NCBI GenBank assembly: GCA_973895155.1
Contig: OZ316891.1
Location: forward strand, 31,000,001 to 31,064,000
Origin: Marsupella aquatica
Lineage: Eukaryota > Marchantiophyta
Length of the DNA stretch: 64,000 nt
Direction: 5' to 3'
This document shows positions 26,007 through 37,879 of this stretch, in pieces (the first letter of the stretch is position 1; each line of letters opens with the position of its first letter). The position numbers and the translations under genes were made by a program. The notes under the pieces were generated by a model. The model was not told where the DNA came from and made no database searches. It worked only from the letters and a program-made list of their open reading frames with translations.

Positions 26007-28959
26007 AGTTTTGAAAATCCCGCATTGTGAGCCGTCAGTCATAGCCTACAAGCACAACGCCTTGGCAGGACAGGTCTAGGACGAGGGATGGCATCAATAA
26101 CTTCCAGAGAAAGAACAGACGTTTATGCAAATGACAAATCTCCAACCCACCCTACGATGAGTTTGCTCAATGTCGTCCCTTAAACCCTCCTCAGGAGATA
26201 TGGGAACAAAAATAGGCTATATAAGGAAGCATATGCCATGGCAGGCAATCCTAGATTGCCATCAAGAAAACAAGCAACTACTTAGGTTTGCAATTCGGAA
26301 GCCGATTGATTGTAAATACACGACATACAAGGCTGTTTCGACGAGAAGAAATCTTGAGCTCGGTGATGCGCAGGGGGACACGAGTAGGTGGCTCATCTTG
26401 CACGTCGTCTTCTGATTTCTCCAATTCCAGCACGTACTCCATAATCCAAAGACACCAGTGTATAAGCTCGCATACCCACTTCTTGAATCCCCTCCTACCA
26501 AAAACCTGCGCGACAGGAATTCTTTCTGGTGGCAGTACTGCGCGAATGGGAATGCTCGCCCGCCGGATTAATTTTTCACTGCCTAAGTCTTCATTCTATG
26601 AACATACAACCTCAGAGGAACCCTGTTGCAGCTACAATATCTAATATGAGCATGAGTTGAAAAAAAGCCGTAGAGCGTAGCTGGCGTGACCAACAAGCAA
26701 AAGGACAGATTCAGAAGCGTCTGCAACTAGTGAAATCCGTATCCTTCTAAAAAACTAGAAAAACGATACCTGAACGAAGTCTGGTTATCTCTCAGCGAGG
26801 AAAGCTTGTCTGCTTTCACAAAAGGACCCTAAAACCTTGCGGCAACCAAAGTGGGCTCCACTTTTCACCTGAACCAAAACCAACAACCAGTAAGAACAAG
26901 ACCGCTATGAACAAGGCATTCCCTAGAGGATCATCGTGAAGAGACCTCCCAACAAGGTACGGACCGGATCGAGGACATCATTTTGCTACTGATGAATTGA
27001 GCTTACATTGCTAACATTTCGAAATGTTGCTCCATCCATCTAACAATAAAGAGACACAAATTGTAAAGAGTCTGCGCAATTAGACGCAATTGGCAGCCTA
27101 CGCAAACATGCTGCTTCAACGACTCTCTTCCTGCATCAGAATCTCCTTCCCAGACACAACCGCAGCCTTATAACCCTAAATCAGCAGTCTCATTCTTGGA
27201 GAGCAGAATTTCATCTCTGTCCTAAATGATAATTCACGCTACTTTAATTCTCCCTCGTTGGTCAAATTCCATATCAAGATATTGCAATTTCATTCTTGCA
27301 AGGTCACAACTCACAACGCTGAGCCAAGAACATCCGATCTGGTTTCACTCACTGCCCCTCGTTACCGCCTGGACCCACAACAGTCTTTCAAAAGACCAAA
27401 TAACCAATATTGCCTACATTCATATCGGGCCAAATCTGTCTCCCAGAAATTACAACAATTCGTGCACTTCACCTCAATCTCTCTCAACTAACTAGAGGAT
27501 CACCACCCGGCGACATTTATTGCAAAACCGTAAAGCCCAAAGCACGTACAGTAGATGACGAATTCTCAAAACAAGTTGGCTCCGGTGGGAAATCCGACCA
27601 CATCAAGAAAAGCGGTTGACAGAACAGTCCACGAACGTTTGTAAGCACATCTTTTCACACAATTCATTCCTACAACCGTGTGAGATCCGGTCGAACTGTG
27701 CAAAGCAAGAGGGGCCCATTATCCAAACAGACAACTACTCCGTCACAAGCCGCCTCAACTTCCAACAATAGCGAGTTTCGGAGTTCGGACATGCCTGCCT
27801 TCCGTCCTGCCTGCCAGTGCCTGCCTCGGCTCTTCCCTGAACACTGGAGATAGTCCTCGACCGATCGGATTGGGCGTGGAAGATCCCAGCAGCAGCAAAG
27901 TTGAAGTCGTCAGAAATTGCCAGAACAGCTCCTGTAAGAAAATAGAATTAGTTCTCTGATGGGCCAAGCGGCCGAGTGAAGCAGGACAGGCGGAACCCTC
28001 TTCCGTTGGCTATGGCAGCATCCATTAGGGAATGGCTCATGCAATCAAATCAGCCCTCCCGCCTGCACACGATAGGATGATGGTCCTCTGCGAATTGGTA
28101 GCGCGCCTTCAACGGTGACTCTTTGCCTAATTGCCTGGGAGGGGTGCTTTTTTAAGTGTACTAAAAAGCACTGCTGTTCTACCTACTTTAGAATTAGAAT
28201 TAGAATAAATATGAAATGAAATACAAATGAATAGTAAACGTTTGCTCTTTTGGTCTTCTGCCTACTATAGAATAGAAACCGTTGCTCTTTTGGCCTTCTG
28301 CCTACTTTAGAATAGAAAACGTTTGCTCTTTTGTTTTTGCCTTTTTTTTGCCTCGAAAGCCCATAGAGGTTCTACTTTGGAGTATGCCCACTTTAGGGTA
28401 GTCCATGAGGGGAATAATTCCCCGGGGCCAGACCAGGAGGGAGAGAGGGTTGAACCAGGGCCCTAAAATGGGCCAGATAGGGGCTGTGGAGAAACCAGTA
28501 TTCCCACCACTACACCCCACCCACATATGCGCAGTGTCACACATCCCCGCCACACCCCTTGCGTGTGGAAGGGAGACCGGGACCAGAATGCCTTAACTTG
28601 TAACTTTATCAATTTAAAGTTACAAATTGGGGCAAAAAGTACAATTGTGAATGTGTGCATCACTATGTGAAGGGCCATACATCGAGTGCAATGTTTTAGG
28701 GTTTGACCCCCTAATTTATAAGTGATTTTTTGTTGTTGCAAAACCCTTTCTTTCTTTAAATTTTGCCATTTTTAACCAAAAAACCTCTAAAAACTTTAAA
28801 AGAAAGTATTTTTCACAATTAAATATGCTTATGTGTTCTCTAAAGCCGATCATTCAATAAAACATGTCCTATGTGTTCTTCCACAAAACTTTGGAAGTCT
28901 TCCGCCACACCCATTTAAATGGGCTTATACGTCTTGGGTGAAATGACACCTTTTTTCTT
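26007..28959. other. Upstream and intergenic DNA
   Basis: This contains the promoter side of the methyltransferase gene and no other recognisable gene. Near 28230-28343 there is a short tandem repeat (separate entry). Open frames at 26170-26644 and 27226-27619 have no family features and look spurious. Confidence 0.5.
28230..28343. repeat. Imperfect ~41-bp tandem repeat, about 2.7 copies
   Basis: Units begin at 28230, 28271 and 28311 with aatagWaaMcg and continue ttgctcttttggYcttctg then cctactWtag. The third unit is partial. Confidence 0.85.
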
Positions 28960-29226
28960 ACAACATCGTTACCTTCACGATATCTTTGGCGCATTGACAT
29001 TTTTTTTGTAATGACATCTTTCACATAATTGCATGTTGGGCGACACGACAGTTTTTTCTTAACAACATCTTTAACGGCATCTTTGGCAAAACATCTTTTT
29101 TTCTTAATGACATCATTTTACTTTGTGACATCTTTCACATAACGACATCTTGGACAACACAACATTTTTTTTCCCCGCTTTTTTCTTAACAAGATCTTTT
29201 GTGCAATGCACGGGTATTGAGCTAGT
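28960..29226 (+). mobile_element. GACATCTT array with canonical Helitron 3' terminus (tail 4)
   Basis: Units of the form cttaatgacatctttcacat, cgacatcttggacaac and aacaacatctttaacgg repeat from about 28960. They end in agatcttttgtgcaatgcac (hairpin GTGC-AAT-GCAC at 29201-29211), gggtattgag and CTAG (29222-29225) followed by T. It is the same subfamily as tails 5 and 8. The 5' head was not located. Confidence 0.7.
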
Positions 29227-31377
29227 TAGTTATAAATATCTGTGATACTATATTGGGCAACTTAGTTTGAAGATTCCTAAACTTGTTAATATTTGCTAGT
29301 CTAACACTATAATATCTGATGCCGCCCTTTTTTCATTTTCGTTCGTTTACGAAATCAGCAGTGGGCGGGAGTGATCCATGGGGGTTAGATTCTTTCACTG
29401 TTTTTTAGAGCCGTTCGATCGCGAATAGGATTGTGTCCAGGCGCGCAAGGCTGTTGCAAGGCCCCTTGCTTGCCACGCCTGTACTCCAGGCGTTTTATGC
29501 TCCACTGTTTCAAAACGTACTTCTGCCCTCGCCCACCACAGGCTGGACATGTCAGCATCACTCGCGGAAGTTTACTCCAGGCATTTTACTCGGATGATGA
29601 CTTGGTCATTTGAATCCGGGTTTGAATCCTCCTGCCGTCGCCGACCATAGCTTGGACATGTCAGCATTGTTGGGGGCATTTGACTCCAGGCATTTTAGTG
29701 AGATACACTCCTGACTCCACGGCCATTTGAATCCTTCTCATGGGCCACAGGCGAAAGAGGCGCTCCCTCCCCATGCACTCCCGATGTGCTCCCTCCCCAA
29801 GGGCTCCCGATGTGCTCCCTCCTGCATACGCGTGCGCTTCCTCCCCCCTCCCATGCGCTGCCTCCCATGGCCACTGGGCGAATGATGGCCTGCGCTCCCT
29901 GCCCCTTCAAAACCCCTTCCCCATGCGCCTGCGCTCCCTCTTTGGCTCTCCCCTTCCTCCTTCCCCATGCGCGGCAGGCTGCCCTGGCCTGCGCTCCCTG
30001 CCCCTCAATCCCCCTTCCCTATCCGGCTCTCCCCCTCCCCATGTGCCTGCGCTGTGGCCTGCGCTCCCTCTCCGGCTCTCTCCTTCCCCATGCGGCCATG
30101 CGCCTGCGCTTGCCTGCGATGGCAGGCTGCCCTGGCTCCTCCTTTTGCCACCTGCCTCGCCCCCAAAACCCCTTCCCTGTTCCCCATGCGCTCTCCCCTC
30201 CCCCATGCGCTTGCTCGCCTGCAATGGCAGGCTGCAATCGCTCCTCCATTCGCCACCTGCCTCGCCCCCTCTTCCCTTTGCATGCCTTGCCTTCCCTTCC
30301 CTTCCCTCTCGCTTGCCTCGCGAGGTCGACACTCACCTGGGCCTGACATCGCCAGGCAGACCGCCCGACACCCTCTCAGGACCTGACCTTGTCGACTAGA
30401 TCGACACCCTCTCGGGACCTGACACTGAGTTGCCATTGCACCCGAGCCTGGACTCACACGGTAACTACTTGCGCACGCCCTCCATTCTCGCGCATAAATT
30501 AGTCCAGGCGCGGCGCGGCGCATCGTCAAGTGTACCTTGGCATCGATAGTGGCTTGACTTGTACGTGTTCATGCTCGAGTATTTTTGGGTTGGAGGCCAA
30601 AAATACGTGGCGAGAGGTGGTCCGGGGGTGGCAGCACCCCAGAAGTATATATAAGGGGACCTGACTATAAGAGTTGAGCAAAAATGGCCAGACCACAGTG
30701 AGCAAAAACGGACAGATGATGGGAGCATATGGGAACCTGCCAGAAAATGGAAAACGACGACCACACCCCGAGGCGGTATGGGACCCGGCCAAACATGGGG
30801 TGAGGACCACGAAATGAGTTTGTGATTGTGTCGGCAATTTTGGGGGGCAGATTTTTTGAGGGATCCTCATGGGGTGGCCGACATAAGAATTTGTGGGACC
30901 TCTACTTTTTTGGGTGATCCGGGGGCGATCACCATGGGATGTGGCCGTCAACAAAAAATTTGGGGAGCCCCTCTAATATTTTTGGGTGACCCCCACTATT
31001 TTTGGCCCTTCTTTTTTGGATGATCCGGGGGGAAAATGGGACACAGGCACTGTGATCATTTTGTGGTGCTTGCATCAGCCAATGCCTGCTAAGTGGATAC
31101 CATAGGGGCAAGAGACGTCCTGGAAGCAGGATGATTGCCACAAAGGTTGGGAGGGCGAGACGAGGGACTGCGGTAGGCGATATCTTTCACAGATATCGGG
31201 TCTCCTCACATGTCTCAAGTCTCTTGCAAAGGTGTGGCCCAGCCGGCGTTCAACATACTTAGGGGTCTGTTAGCTTGATTGCGGGTGCATACAAAATTCT
31301 CATAGGTTTTGTGGGTTGGATGCAGACAATGACGGGGCTTAAGAGAGAACCTGGACCATGAGGACCCCACGCGAGAG
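29226..31377. other. Low-complexity C-rich block and Helitron 5' flank
   Basis: From about 29480 to 29700 there is an imperfect repeat sharing gacatgtcagcat and actccaggcattttac. From 29740 to 30340 the plus strand is a C/T-rich low-complexity tract built from variants of ccccatgcgcctgcgctccc; long open frames on both strands here reflect composition. From 30830 to 31040 there are degenerate repeats of ttttgggtgatccggggg. I recognise no gene. The region may hold the promoter and 5' end of the Helitron that follows. Confidence 0.55.
30646..30656 (+). promoter_or_regulatory. Possible TATA box
   Basis: The sequence tatatataagg is a strong plant TATA match about 730 bp upstream of the first long Helitron reading frame. 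Whether it drives that gene is inference; the distance would require a long leader or an upstream exon. Confidence 0.3.
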
Positions 31378-33564
31378 ATGGAAGCTGATCGGGAGTGGCA
31401 TGCCCAGAATAGGGCAGTCACAAATGCAAGGCGTCGCCAACGATATGCTGAGCGACGGCTACAAGAGAGGGCTGAAGTTTGTACTGTGCCACAACCAACT
31501 TCCACACCAACTGTGGGACCTTTGGTCGCAGTAGCAAGTATTCCACCAAGTGCGATACTTTTGGTACCAGAACCAAGTGCCCCAAGTGTTGCACCAAGTG
31601 TGGCATCTGCCCGCATAGTTAGTGGTCGACAACTACGGCACGAAGCAAGGGCACTGCGGAGGGCACCAGCAACATCATTGGCCTCCTTTGAGGGGGCAAG
31701 TACAGGACCAACTTTGGCATCTGCACGCGCAAATAGTGGAAGGCAACTTCGTCGTGAAGCAAGGGCTGCTCAACAGGCATCGGCCACATCCATCGCTATT
31801 GGTACTAGCCAAGATCCTGTGAATGGATCATCCGACTCTCCCATGTTTTATGAAGGTTGGCTCATCGATGGTGCCTTGGATGCATGTGGGGTTGACCAGC
31901 CTCTAGAGGATTTTGCCATTGGCCCACCGTGCGAGCCCATAACCAACAGTGGGTCACAACAACTGGACGTCTTTGAAGAGGATTGGCTCATTGATGGCGC
32001 TTTACAAGATGGGGTTGCCTTTATGGCTCAGCCCCCGCCCTATGAATCTATTCCAAACAATGAACGGTCCGACCCTGACGTCTTTGATGAAGATTGGCTC
32101 ATTCATGGTGCTCTTCATGAGGGGCCAAATTCGATCCTCGATGATGGGGGTGATCAATTTGACACGTTTGTTGAGGGCACCTTGGATTTGTCAAACGAAG
32201 ATGGAGAAGAGGAAATTGAGCATATGCTCCAAGAGGAAATGGGAGGCACAAATCTTGCGCCGGATACTCCGGCTCAACCCAATCCACGTGCTGTTTTGCA
32301 GGAGCGCCAAAGATTGGAACAGATCCAACGGTTACCGAAGGCAAGACAACCGTTGGACCCTTCAATGGGTCGACATCTTTTGGGACACATGAACATTGAG
32401 TGCCCACAATGCAAAGCGCTTCATTGGATCGAAGAGTGCAAGTCAGGGACGCAACGCAACCCGTTCTTTACCATGTGCTGCGCCGGAGGGAAGGTGGTAT
32501 TGTCTGAACTTGGTGATCCCCCTGAACCTCTACGGAGTTTGTTGATTGGTACCAATGCCGCAGCTACAGCATTTCGGAAGAATATTCGAGGCTACAATAA
32601 TGCATTGGCATTTACGTCCCTAGGTGTTAAAATTGATGAAAGGGGTGGTAATCAAGGCCCATATTCCTTTCGTATCCAAGGAGCATTATATCATCGTGCC
32701 GGTAGCCTCTTGCCGCCTGATGGAGAAGGACCAAAATTTGCTCAGCTATATATTCATGATACAGAAAATGAGTTGGGAAACAGGTAAATAAGTAATATGT
32801 GCAGCATTCTTGAAAGGTTTTTCCTTTAATATTCTAAGTAACTATGTTTCCAGTAAGTTGTGTCTAATGGTTTTTTCTTGGGTTGTAGGATGAATAGGAT
32901 GCCACAATTGGATCATGCTGTGTTAGCTTCACTGCAAGACATGTTGCATACGTACAATCCATATATGGGGCTCTTCAAAAATGCGGGGAGCCGCATCGAT
33001 GGCACTGAGGTGGCAGAGGTATCGCTACGTATTATAGCGGAGCAAGATACTGACCCTAGGCGCTATAATAAGCCCACCACATATGAAATTGGTGTGATTA
33101 TGGTGGGAGAGGAAGATATTGAAACACGTGGTAGGGACATAATCCTAAGGAAGAGGAATGGTGGCCTACAAAGGATTTCTGAGTGGCATCGGTCGTATGC
33201 TCCCCTTCATTATGTTTTGCTTTTTCCTCATGGACAGGATGGGTGGTCTTATGACATCCCATTGGCAGGCCATGAATTCCAAGATGGAATTATTGTGGCT
33301 GTTGAAGCAGGAGCGAGGGGTGGACGAAACGGTTCTAAGAAGGTGACCCAACTTCAGTACTATGCGTATAGGTTACATGCAAGGCGGGGAGATGATTGGT
33401 TGCTTCATGGAGGACGATTGCTCAAGCAATACATTGTGGATGCTTACGCATGTATTGATCAAACACGACTCACCTACAGTCGGAATAATCAGAAGAAGCT
33501 AAGGACCGAGTTGTATCAAGGGCTACAAGATGCAGTTCAAAATGAGGACGCACGAGCAAGTGGG
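31378..33564 (+). pseudogene. Helitron protein, N-terminal part with one intron
   Basis: The frame from the ATG at 31378 runs to 32785 and joins 32889 onward across a GT-AG intron (about 32786-32888, donor cag|gtaaat, acceptor ttgtag|g), which keeps the frame. The N terminus is Arg-rich. Residues ~75-140 hold two copies of a unit with SGRQLRxEARA. Residues ~150-280 hold an acidic unit repeated about three times around EDWLIDGAL. A CxxC pair follows in NIECPQCKALHW, as in plant Helitron proteins, then the conserved LQDMLHTYNPYMGLF region and WHRSYAPLHYVLLFPHGQDGW. A stop at 33565-33567 ends the frame; homologous reading continues in another frame, so this is a frameshift. Confidence 0.75.
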
Positions 33565-34898
33565 TAGGACCTATATTCTACCATCAACCTATGGAGGCAG
33601 TGCACGACATATGATGAGGCCTATCAGGATGCCATGGCAGTTGTTCAAACATATGGGCCTCCAGACCTTTTCATAACTTTTACGTGCAATCCTGAATGGC
33701 CTGAAATCAGAGCGGAGTGCTACCCCTACCAGACCCCGGCCGACCGCGATGACATTGTGGCAAGAGTATTCAAACTTAAGTTGAAGGCCCTGTTAGCAGA
33801 CATTCGAGCAGGGGTATTAGGTAAACCTATTGCTTCTATGTATGTCATCGAATTTCAGAAGAGGGGTTTGCCGCACGCCCACATACTGATAATATTGGTG
33901 GAATGACACAAGTTGCGCACCCCAGAGTTGGTTGACGAATTGGTTTCGGCAGAGATACCGGAAGCACGAGTACATCCCCAATTATATCAGACTATTATGA
34001 AGTCCATGGTCCATGCGGTCGCGGGTATCCAAACTCACCTTGCATGGTCGACGGACAGTGTAGCAAGGGCTATCCGCGATCATTTTCATCTGAAACAGTT
34101 TTTGGAGATGATGGGTATCCTTTGTATCGACGTCTGGATGATGGCCGCAGTTTCTCAAAAGATCGAAGCACATTTAAGTTTGACAATAGGTGGATTGTTC
34201 CTCATAGTCCATATTTGAGCATGAGATTTAATGCTCATATCAATGTGGAGATTTGTTCTCCGATTAAAGCAATCAAGTATTTATATAAGTACTGTTATAA
34301 AGGGCACGATAAAGCAACGGTGGAGGTTGAGCAACGAGACGAAGTAAAGGAACATTTAGATGCCAGATATGTGTCTGCTGCTGAAGGAGTATGGCGCATC
34401 AATCAGTTTGAAATGTCTGAGAGTACTACTTCAGTGCAAAGGTTCCAAGTGCATTGTGAGGGGGAACAATCGGTAATGTTCAATGAGGATTCTGAGATCA
34501 ATGATGTGGTCCAACGAGAATCTCATAGGGACACAACCCTCACAGGGTGGTTCAGAGCTAACATAGTACATGAACGTGCGAGACAACTTTTCTATAGCAA
34601 TTTCCCCAATGAGTTTGTGTGGGATGCATCCTCCCGTGCATGGAACCCACGAAGAAGAGGGTTTAGCATTGGTAGGATGTATTTTGTGCCGCCAGCCACG
34701 GGTGAACGGTACTACTTGAGGGCGCTTCTTCTTCACATCAAAGGTGCAACATCATTCATCGACCTTCGCACATTTCACGGCAATGTATACCCAACCTTTC
34801 AGGCCGCCGCTCTTGCCCGGGGTTTGTATGAGAACGATGAGGAGTGGGATAGATGCCTTCAAGAAGCAGCAAGCATGCACACCGGTGCACAAATTTGA
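33565..34898 (+). pseudogene. Helitron Rep (HUH endonuclease) domain, broken
   Basis: The Rep domain begins rolling-circle transposition by nicking one strand through a tyrosine. Reading moves through three frames: about 33568-33625, 33634-33906 (PDLFITFTCNPEWPEI), then a TGA at 33904-33906, then 33907-34010, and finally 34044-34898. The HUH metal site is visible as PHAH at 33871-33882. The tyrosine motif lies in IKYLYKYCYKGHDKA near 34264-34308. Both catalytic motifs are intact even though the frame is broken at least three times. The C-terminal part includes TFHGNVYPTFQAAALARGL and is cut by a TGA at 34896-34898. Confidence 0.8.
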
Positions 34899-34916
34899 CA
34901 ACTATTTATCACAATA

Positions 34917-35806
34917 TTGTTGTTTGGAGGTGTTGCCAAGCCGTGCGACCTGTGGACACAACATGCATCCAATTTGAGTGATGATTGTAGGTATCGTTTG
35001 AAATCAATGGGTTTCTTAGATTCTACAGAGCAGCAGCAACAGAGCTTTGCTCTACATTTGATGGATGAGGCTTTGAAAAGTGTGGGTAAAACATTGCTAG
35101 AGTTTGGTCTTCCGGAACCAGGTATGGAGTTTTTCCAAGAGGAAGAAAATAGAAACCGGTTGATAAGAGAGGAGACACGTTACCCGATGGATGTACTTCT
35201 ACAACAACTTGCAGAGCAGGAGCCGTTGTTGAACGAGGGTCAAAGGGCAACGTACACTACAATACTTGCAGCGGTGAGGGCTCGAGATGGAGCAACATTC
35301 TTTATTGATGGACCGGGGGGGACGGGCAAAACATTTGTGGAGAATGTTCTACTTCGGAGAGTCCGTGCAGATGGGGACATTGCATTGGCTGTAGCTTCCT
35401 CGGGTATTGCAAGTCTTTTGTTAGATGGAGGTCGCACCGCACACTCAAGATTCAAGCTACCATTGAAACCAATCTCGACATCGACATGCGGCATCCAAAA
35501 ACAATCTGACCTTGCTGGATTATTGCGGAGGGCAACTTTTATTTTGTGGGATGAAGCACCCATGATCCATCGGCATGGAGTGGAGGCGTTGGATAGAACT
35601 TTACGCGACATACAAGATAACGATCAAATCTTTGGAGGGGTTGTAGTTGTATTTGCAGGTGATTTTCGACAAGTGCTTCCAGTGAAGGCAAGGGCAAGTC
35701 GTCCGGAGATTGTGGGGTCGTGTTTGAAGAAGTCTTAGTGTGGCATAGTATACAGACTTTGAAGCTAACTGAAAATATGCGGGCAAAACATATTCTTGAA
35801 TAAAAG
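34917..35806 (+). pseudogene. Helitron PIF1-type helicase, 3'-truncated
   Basis: SF1B helicase half of the Helitron protein. Visible are LNEGQRATYTTIL, Walker A GPGGTGKT at 35310-35333, AVASSGIASLLLDGGRTAHS (motif Ia), the DEAPM Walker B, and VVFAGDFRQVLPV. A one-base shift near 35735 creates a TAG; the alternative frame continues LVWHSIQTLKLTENMRA to a stop at about 35806. Motifs IV-VI are absent, so about half of the helicase has been deleted. Confidence 0.8.
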
Positions 35807-36426
35807 ATGTCATTGCACAAAAGACTGGCTATGACCATCACAAAAGTAAAACAAAATGAGAGGTGTTTTGTTCCTTAATTTTCTATTATTTTTCTCTTCA
35901 GTCTGTTCCTTTTAAACCTTAACCCCCCCTTTTCCCCCATTTTCACTATTTTTGGTCTCCTTTTTTCTCATTCACCATCACTCCACTCGCTTGCCCCCCC
36001 CACCCCACCCATGCGAGGCTGAGCCCTTCGAGGGGCTGCCCTACATTGCGAGTGTGCCCCTCGCCCGACACCTTGCCATCACTGCCCATGTCATGCTCTT
36101 TACTATATCTTAGGGCCTTATTGCTTTTGTTTTTTGGCATTGAAAATGAAAGCACAAATCACTGTGCAAATCACCACACTTATTGGGAGAATAGGTTTTT
36201 GTTGATTAGTGTATGCAATACTCAATTGAATAAAATACTATCTCCAATTAAATTCCTCCTGCTAGTAAAATTATACAAAACTATGTTACATCACAATATT
36301 GAATATAGCATACTCATCCCGGAACATTGAAAAGTTATTTTGTCCTCTAGAAAAAAGTTCAAGTTTTTAAGTGAATGCAGGTGATCTAATTTTTTGTGGC
36401 AAATACAAACAGGTCATTGATTAGGA

Positions 36427-36735
36427 AGCGTGACATTGAAAAGCTGTGCACTTAAGGTACAAGCATAAAAGTACACATGTAAAGAAAAGTAAGACATTGA
36501 AAAGCTGTGCACATAAGGTACAAGCATAAAAGTACACATCTTATTAATAAAGCACAAACTGCAGCCTATTTTTCACAAGCTAGGGTCTAGAGGCTTAGTG
36601 AAACCTCTAGACCGTAACTCTAGGGTCATCATGTGCATCTTATTAATAAAGTGCAAACTGCAGTCTATTTTTCACAAGCTAGGGTCTAGAGTGAAGCCTC
36701 TAGACCGTAACTCTATGGTCATCATGTGCATGAGA
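36427..36735. repeat. Two sets of direct repeats, one carrying a hairpin
   Basis: A unit around gacattgaaaagctgtgcac and gtacaagcataaaagtacac occurs at about 36430-36478 and 36492-36540. Next, a ~100-bp unit (ttattaataaagYgcaaact through gtcatcatgtgcat) occurs at about 36540-36643 and 36644-36735. Inside each long unit tctagag(g) and (c)ctctaga form an inverted repeat with an 8-10 nt loop. The same inverted repeat is the target of the solo LTR at 38404-38737. Confidence 0.8.
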
Positions 36736-37879
36736 AAAACTTATGACATGATTATTATGTATGTACATGCCAGATTTATGTGATAATTTTTAAATATTTA
36801 CATTCAAAAAATATAGGTAGTATGGCCTCACCACAACATATGTACATAGAACATGGATGTGCATACAAAAAGCCTGATGTGCACATCAAGGAGAATGATA
36901 TATTATATATGACTATTAAAATGATGGGTTTTTTTATCATTTCATTAATCTTCAAAGAATATAAATAGAAAATTATTTTGATAATTATTTTATTGTCCTC
37001 TCTGCTATTAATTCATGTTCAAAGAACGGGTAGTCAGGGCTAGTGTAAAGAAAAGTAATAATGAGCACGAAAATTCAAGTCTATCGTATTGGGTTCTGCA
37101 CATACTATACACCAGTAAAGATACTTATTTACTTATCTTAGGTAATGACACTCAAATGAATTAAAACCATAAATTTAGGACACAAAACATTGAGTAGAAC
37201 TTAAAGACATGAGGAGTGCACCTTAATTAGATCATTTCTTCTTCACTAATTCACCCTTCCGAGTTGTTAAAGGATGGATGATCAAAAGTATATCAAAGAT
37301 TGGAAAATTTAGAGGGGTGCCAGATTAAATTCAAAATCTAAAGTATACAAGGGATGCAGGGTGGCTGATCAAAAGTATATCAAATTAAGATTGGAAAATT
37401 TAGAGGGGTGCTAGATTAAATTCAAAATCTAAAATATACAATGGATGCACCTTGGTAAGACACATTGAATTGAAATACAGAAGAAAAGAAGTTTGAATAA
37501 GACAAAATACTGGAAGTTGCATTCACCATATAGCAATTTCATTCAGATTGAATATGTACAATACTTACTTGCATCTAAGTATGTAAAATATATACTTCAT
37601 TGCATGGATCATGGAGGGAGGATCCTCCTTGATCCTCGTGCACTGTGTTAGTCTTTCACTTTTTTGTTATTGTCTAGTATGAAATTTCTTGCTTGGACAA
37701 TGGTGCAACTCTTTTTGAGTCACACTAAACTAAATTCATACTTTGGCTTTATTCCATATGTGTAACCAGATTTTTCAATAGAGTATACCATGTTCATCAT
37801 GGAAGAGCTGCACAATCACTAAGGAAAACATGGACTAAAACTGTAATGGTCATATCTGTTGTCAATGCAAAACTATATA

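Larger units (their letters stand above)
31378..37043 (+). mobile_element. Decayed coding Helitron (Rep/helicase), candidate 3' end at 37043
   Basis: Plus-strand coding remnants run from 31378 to about 35806 and give, in order, an N-terminal repeat region, the Helitron-like Rep domain and the front half of a PIF1-type helicase. The rest of the helicase is missing. Downstream, 35807-37016 is AT-rich and includes repeats. At 37017-37027 a hairpin GTTC-AAA-GAAC is followed by gggtagtcagggctag|t, with CTAG at 37040-37043. This has the shape of the other Helitron 3' ends in the window. No 5' TC end was identified. Several stops and frameshifts show that the protein is dead. Confidence 0.7.

Noticed and set aside
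26170-27619. Upstream exons of another gene near the methyltransferase
   Set aside because: Open frames lack splice-supported continuity and any recognisable domain.
29740-30529. Overlapping long open frames on both strands, up to 219 codons
   Set aside because: They arise from a C/T-rich low-complexity tract; all frames give Pro/Ala/Leu/Cys or Gly/Arg/Glu repeats and no conserved domain.
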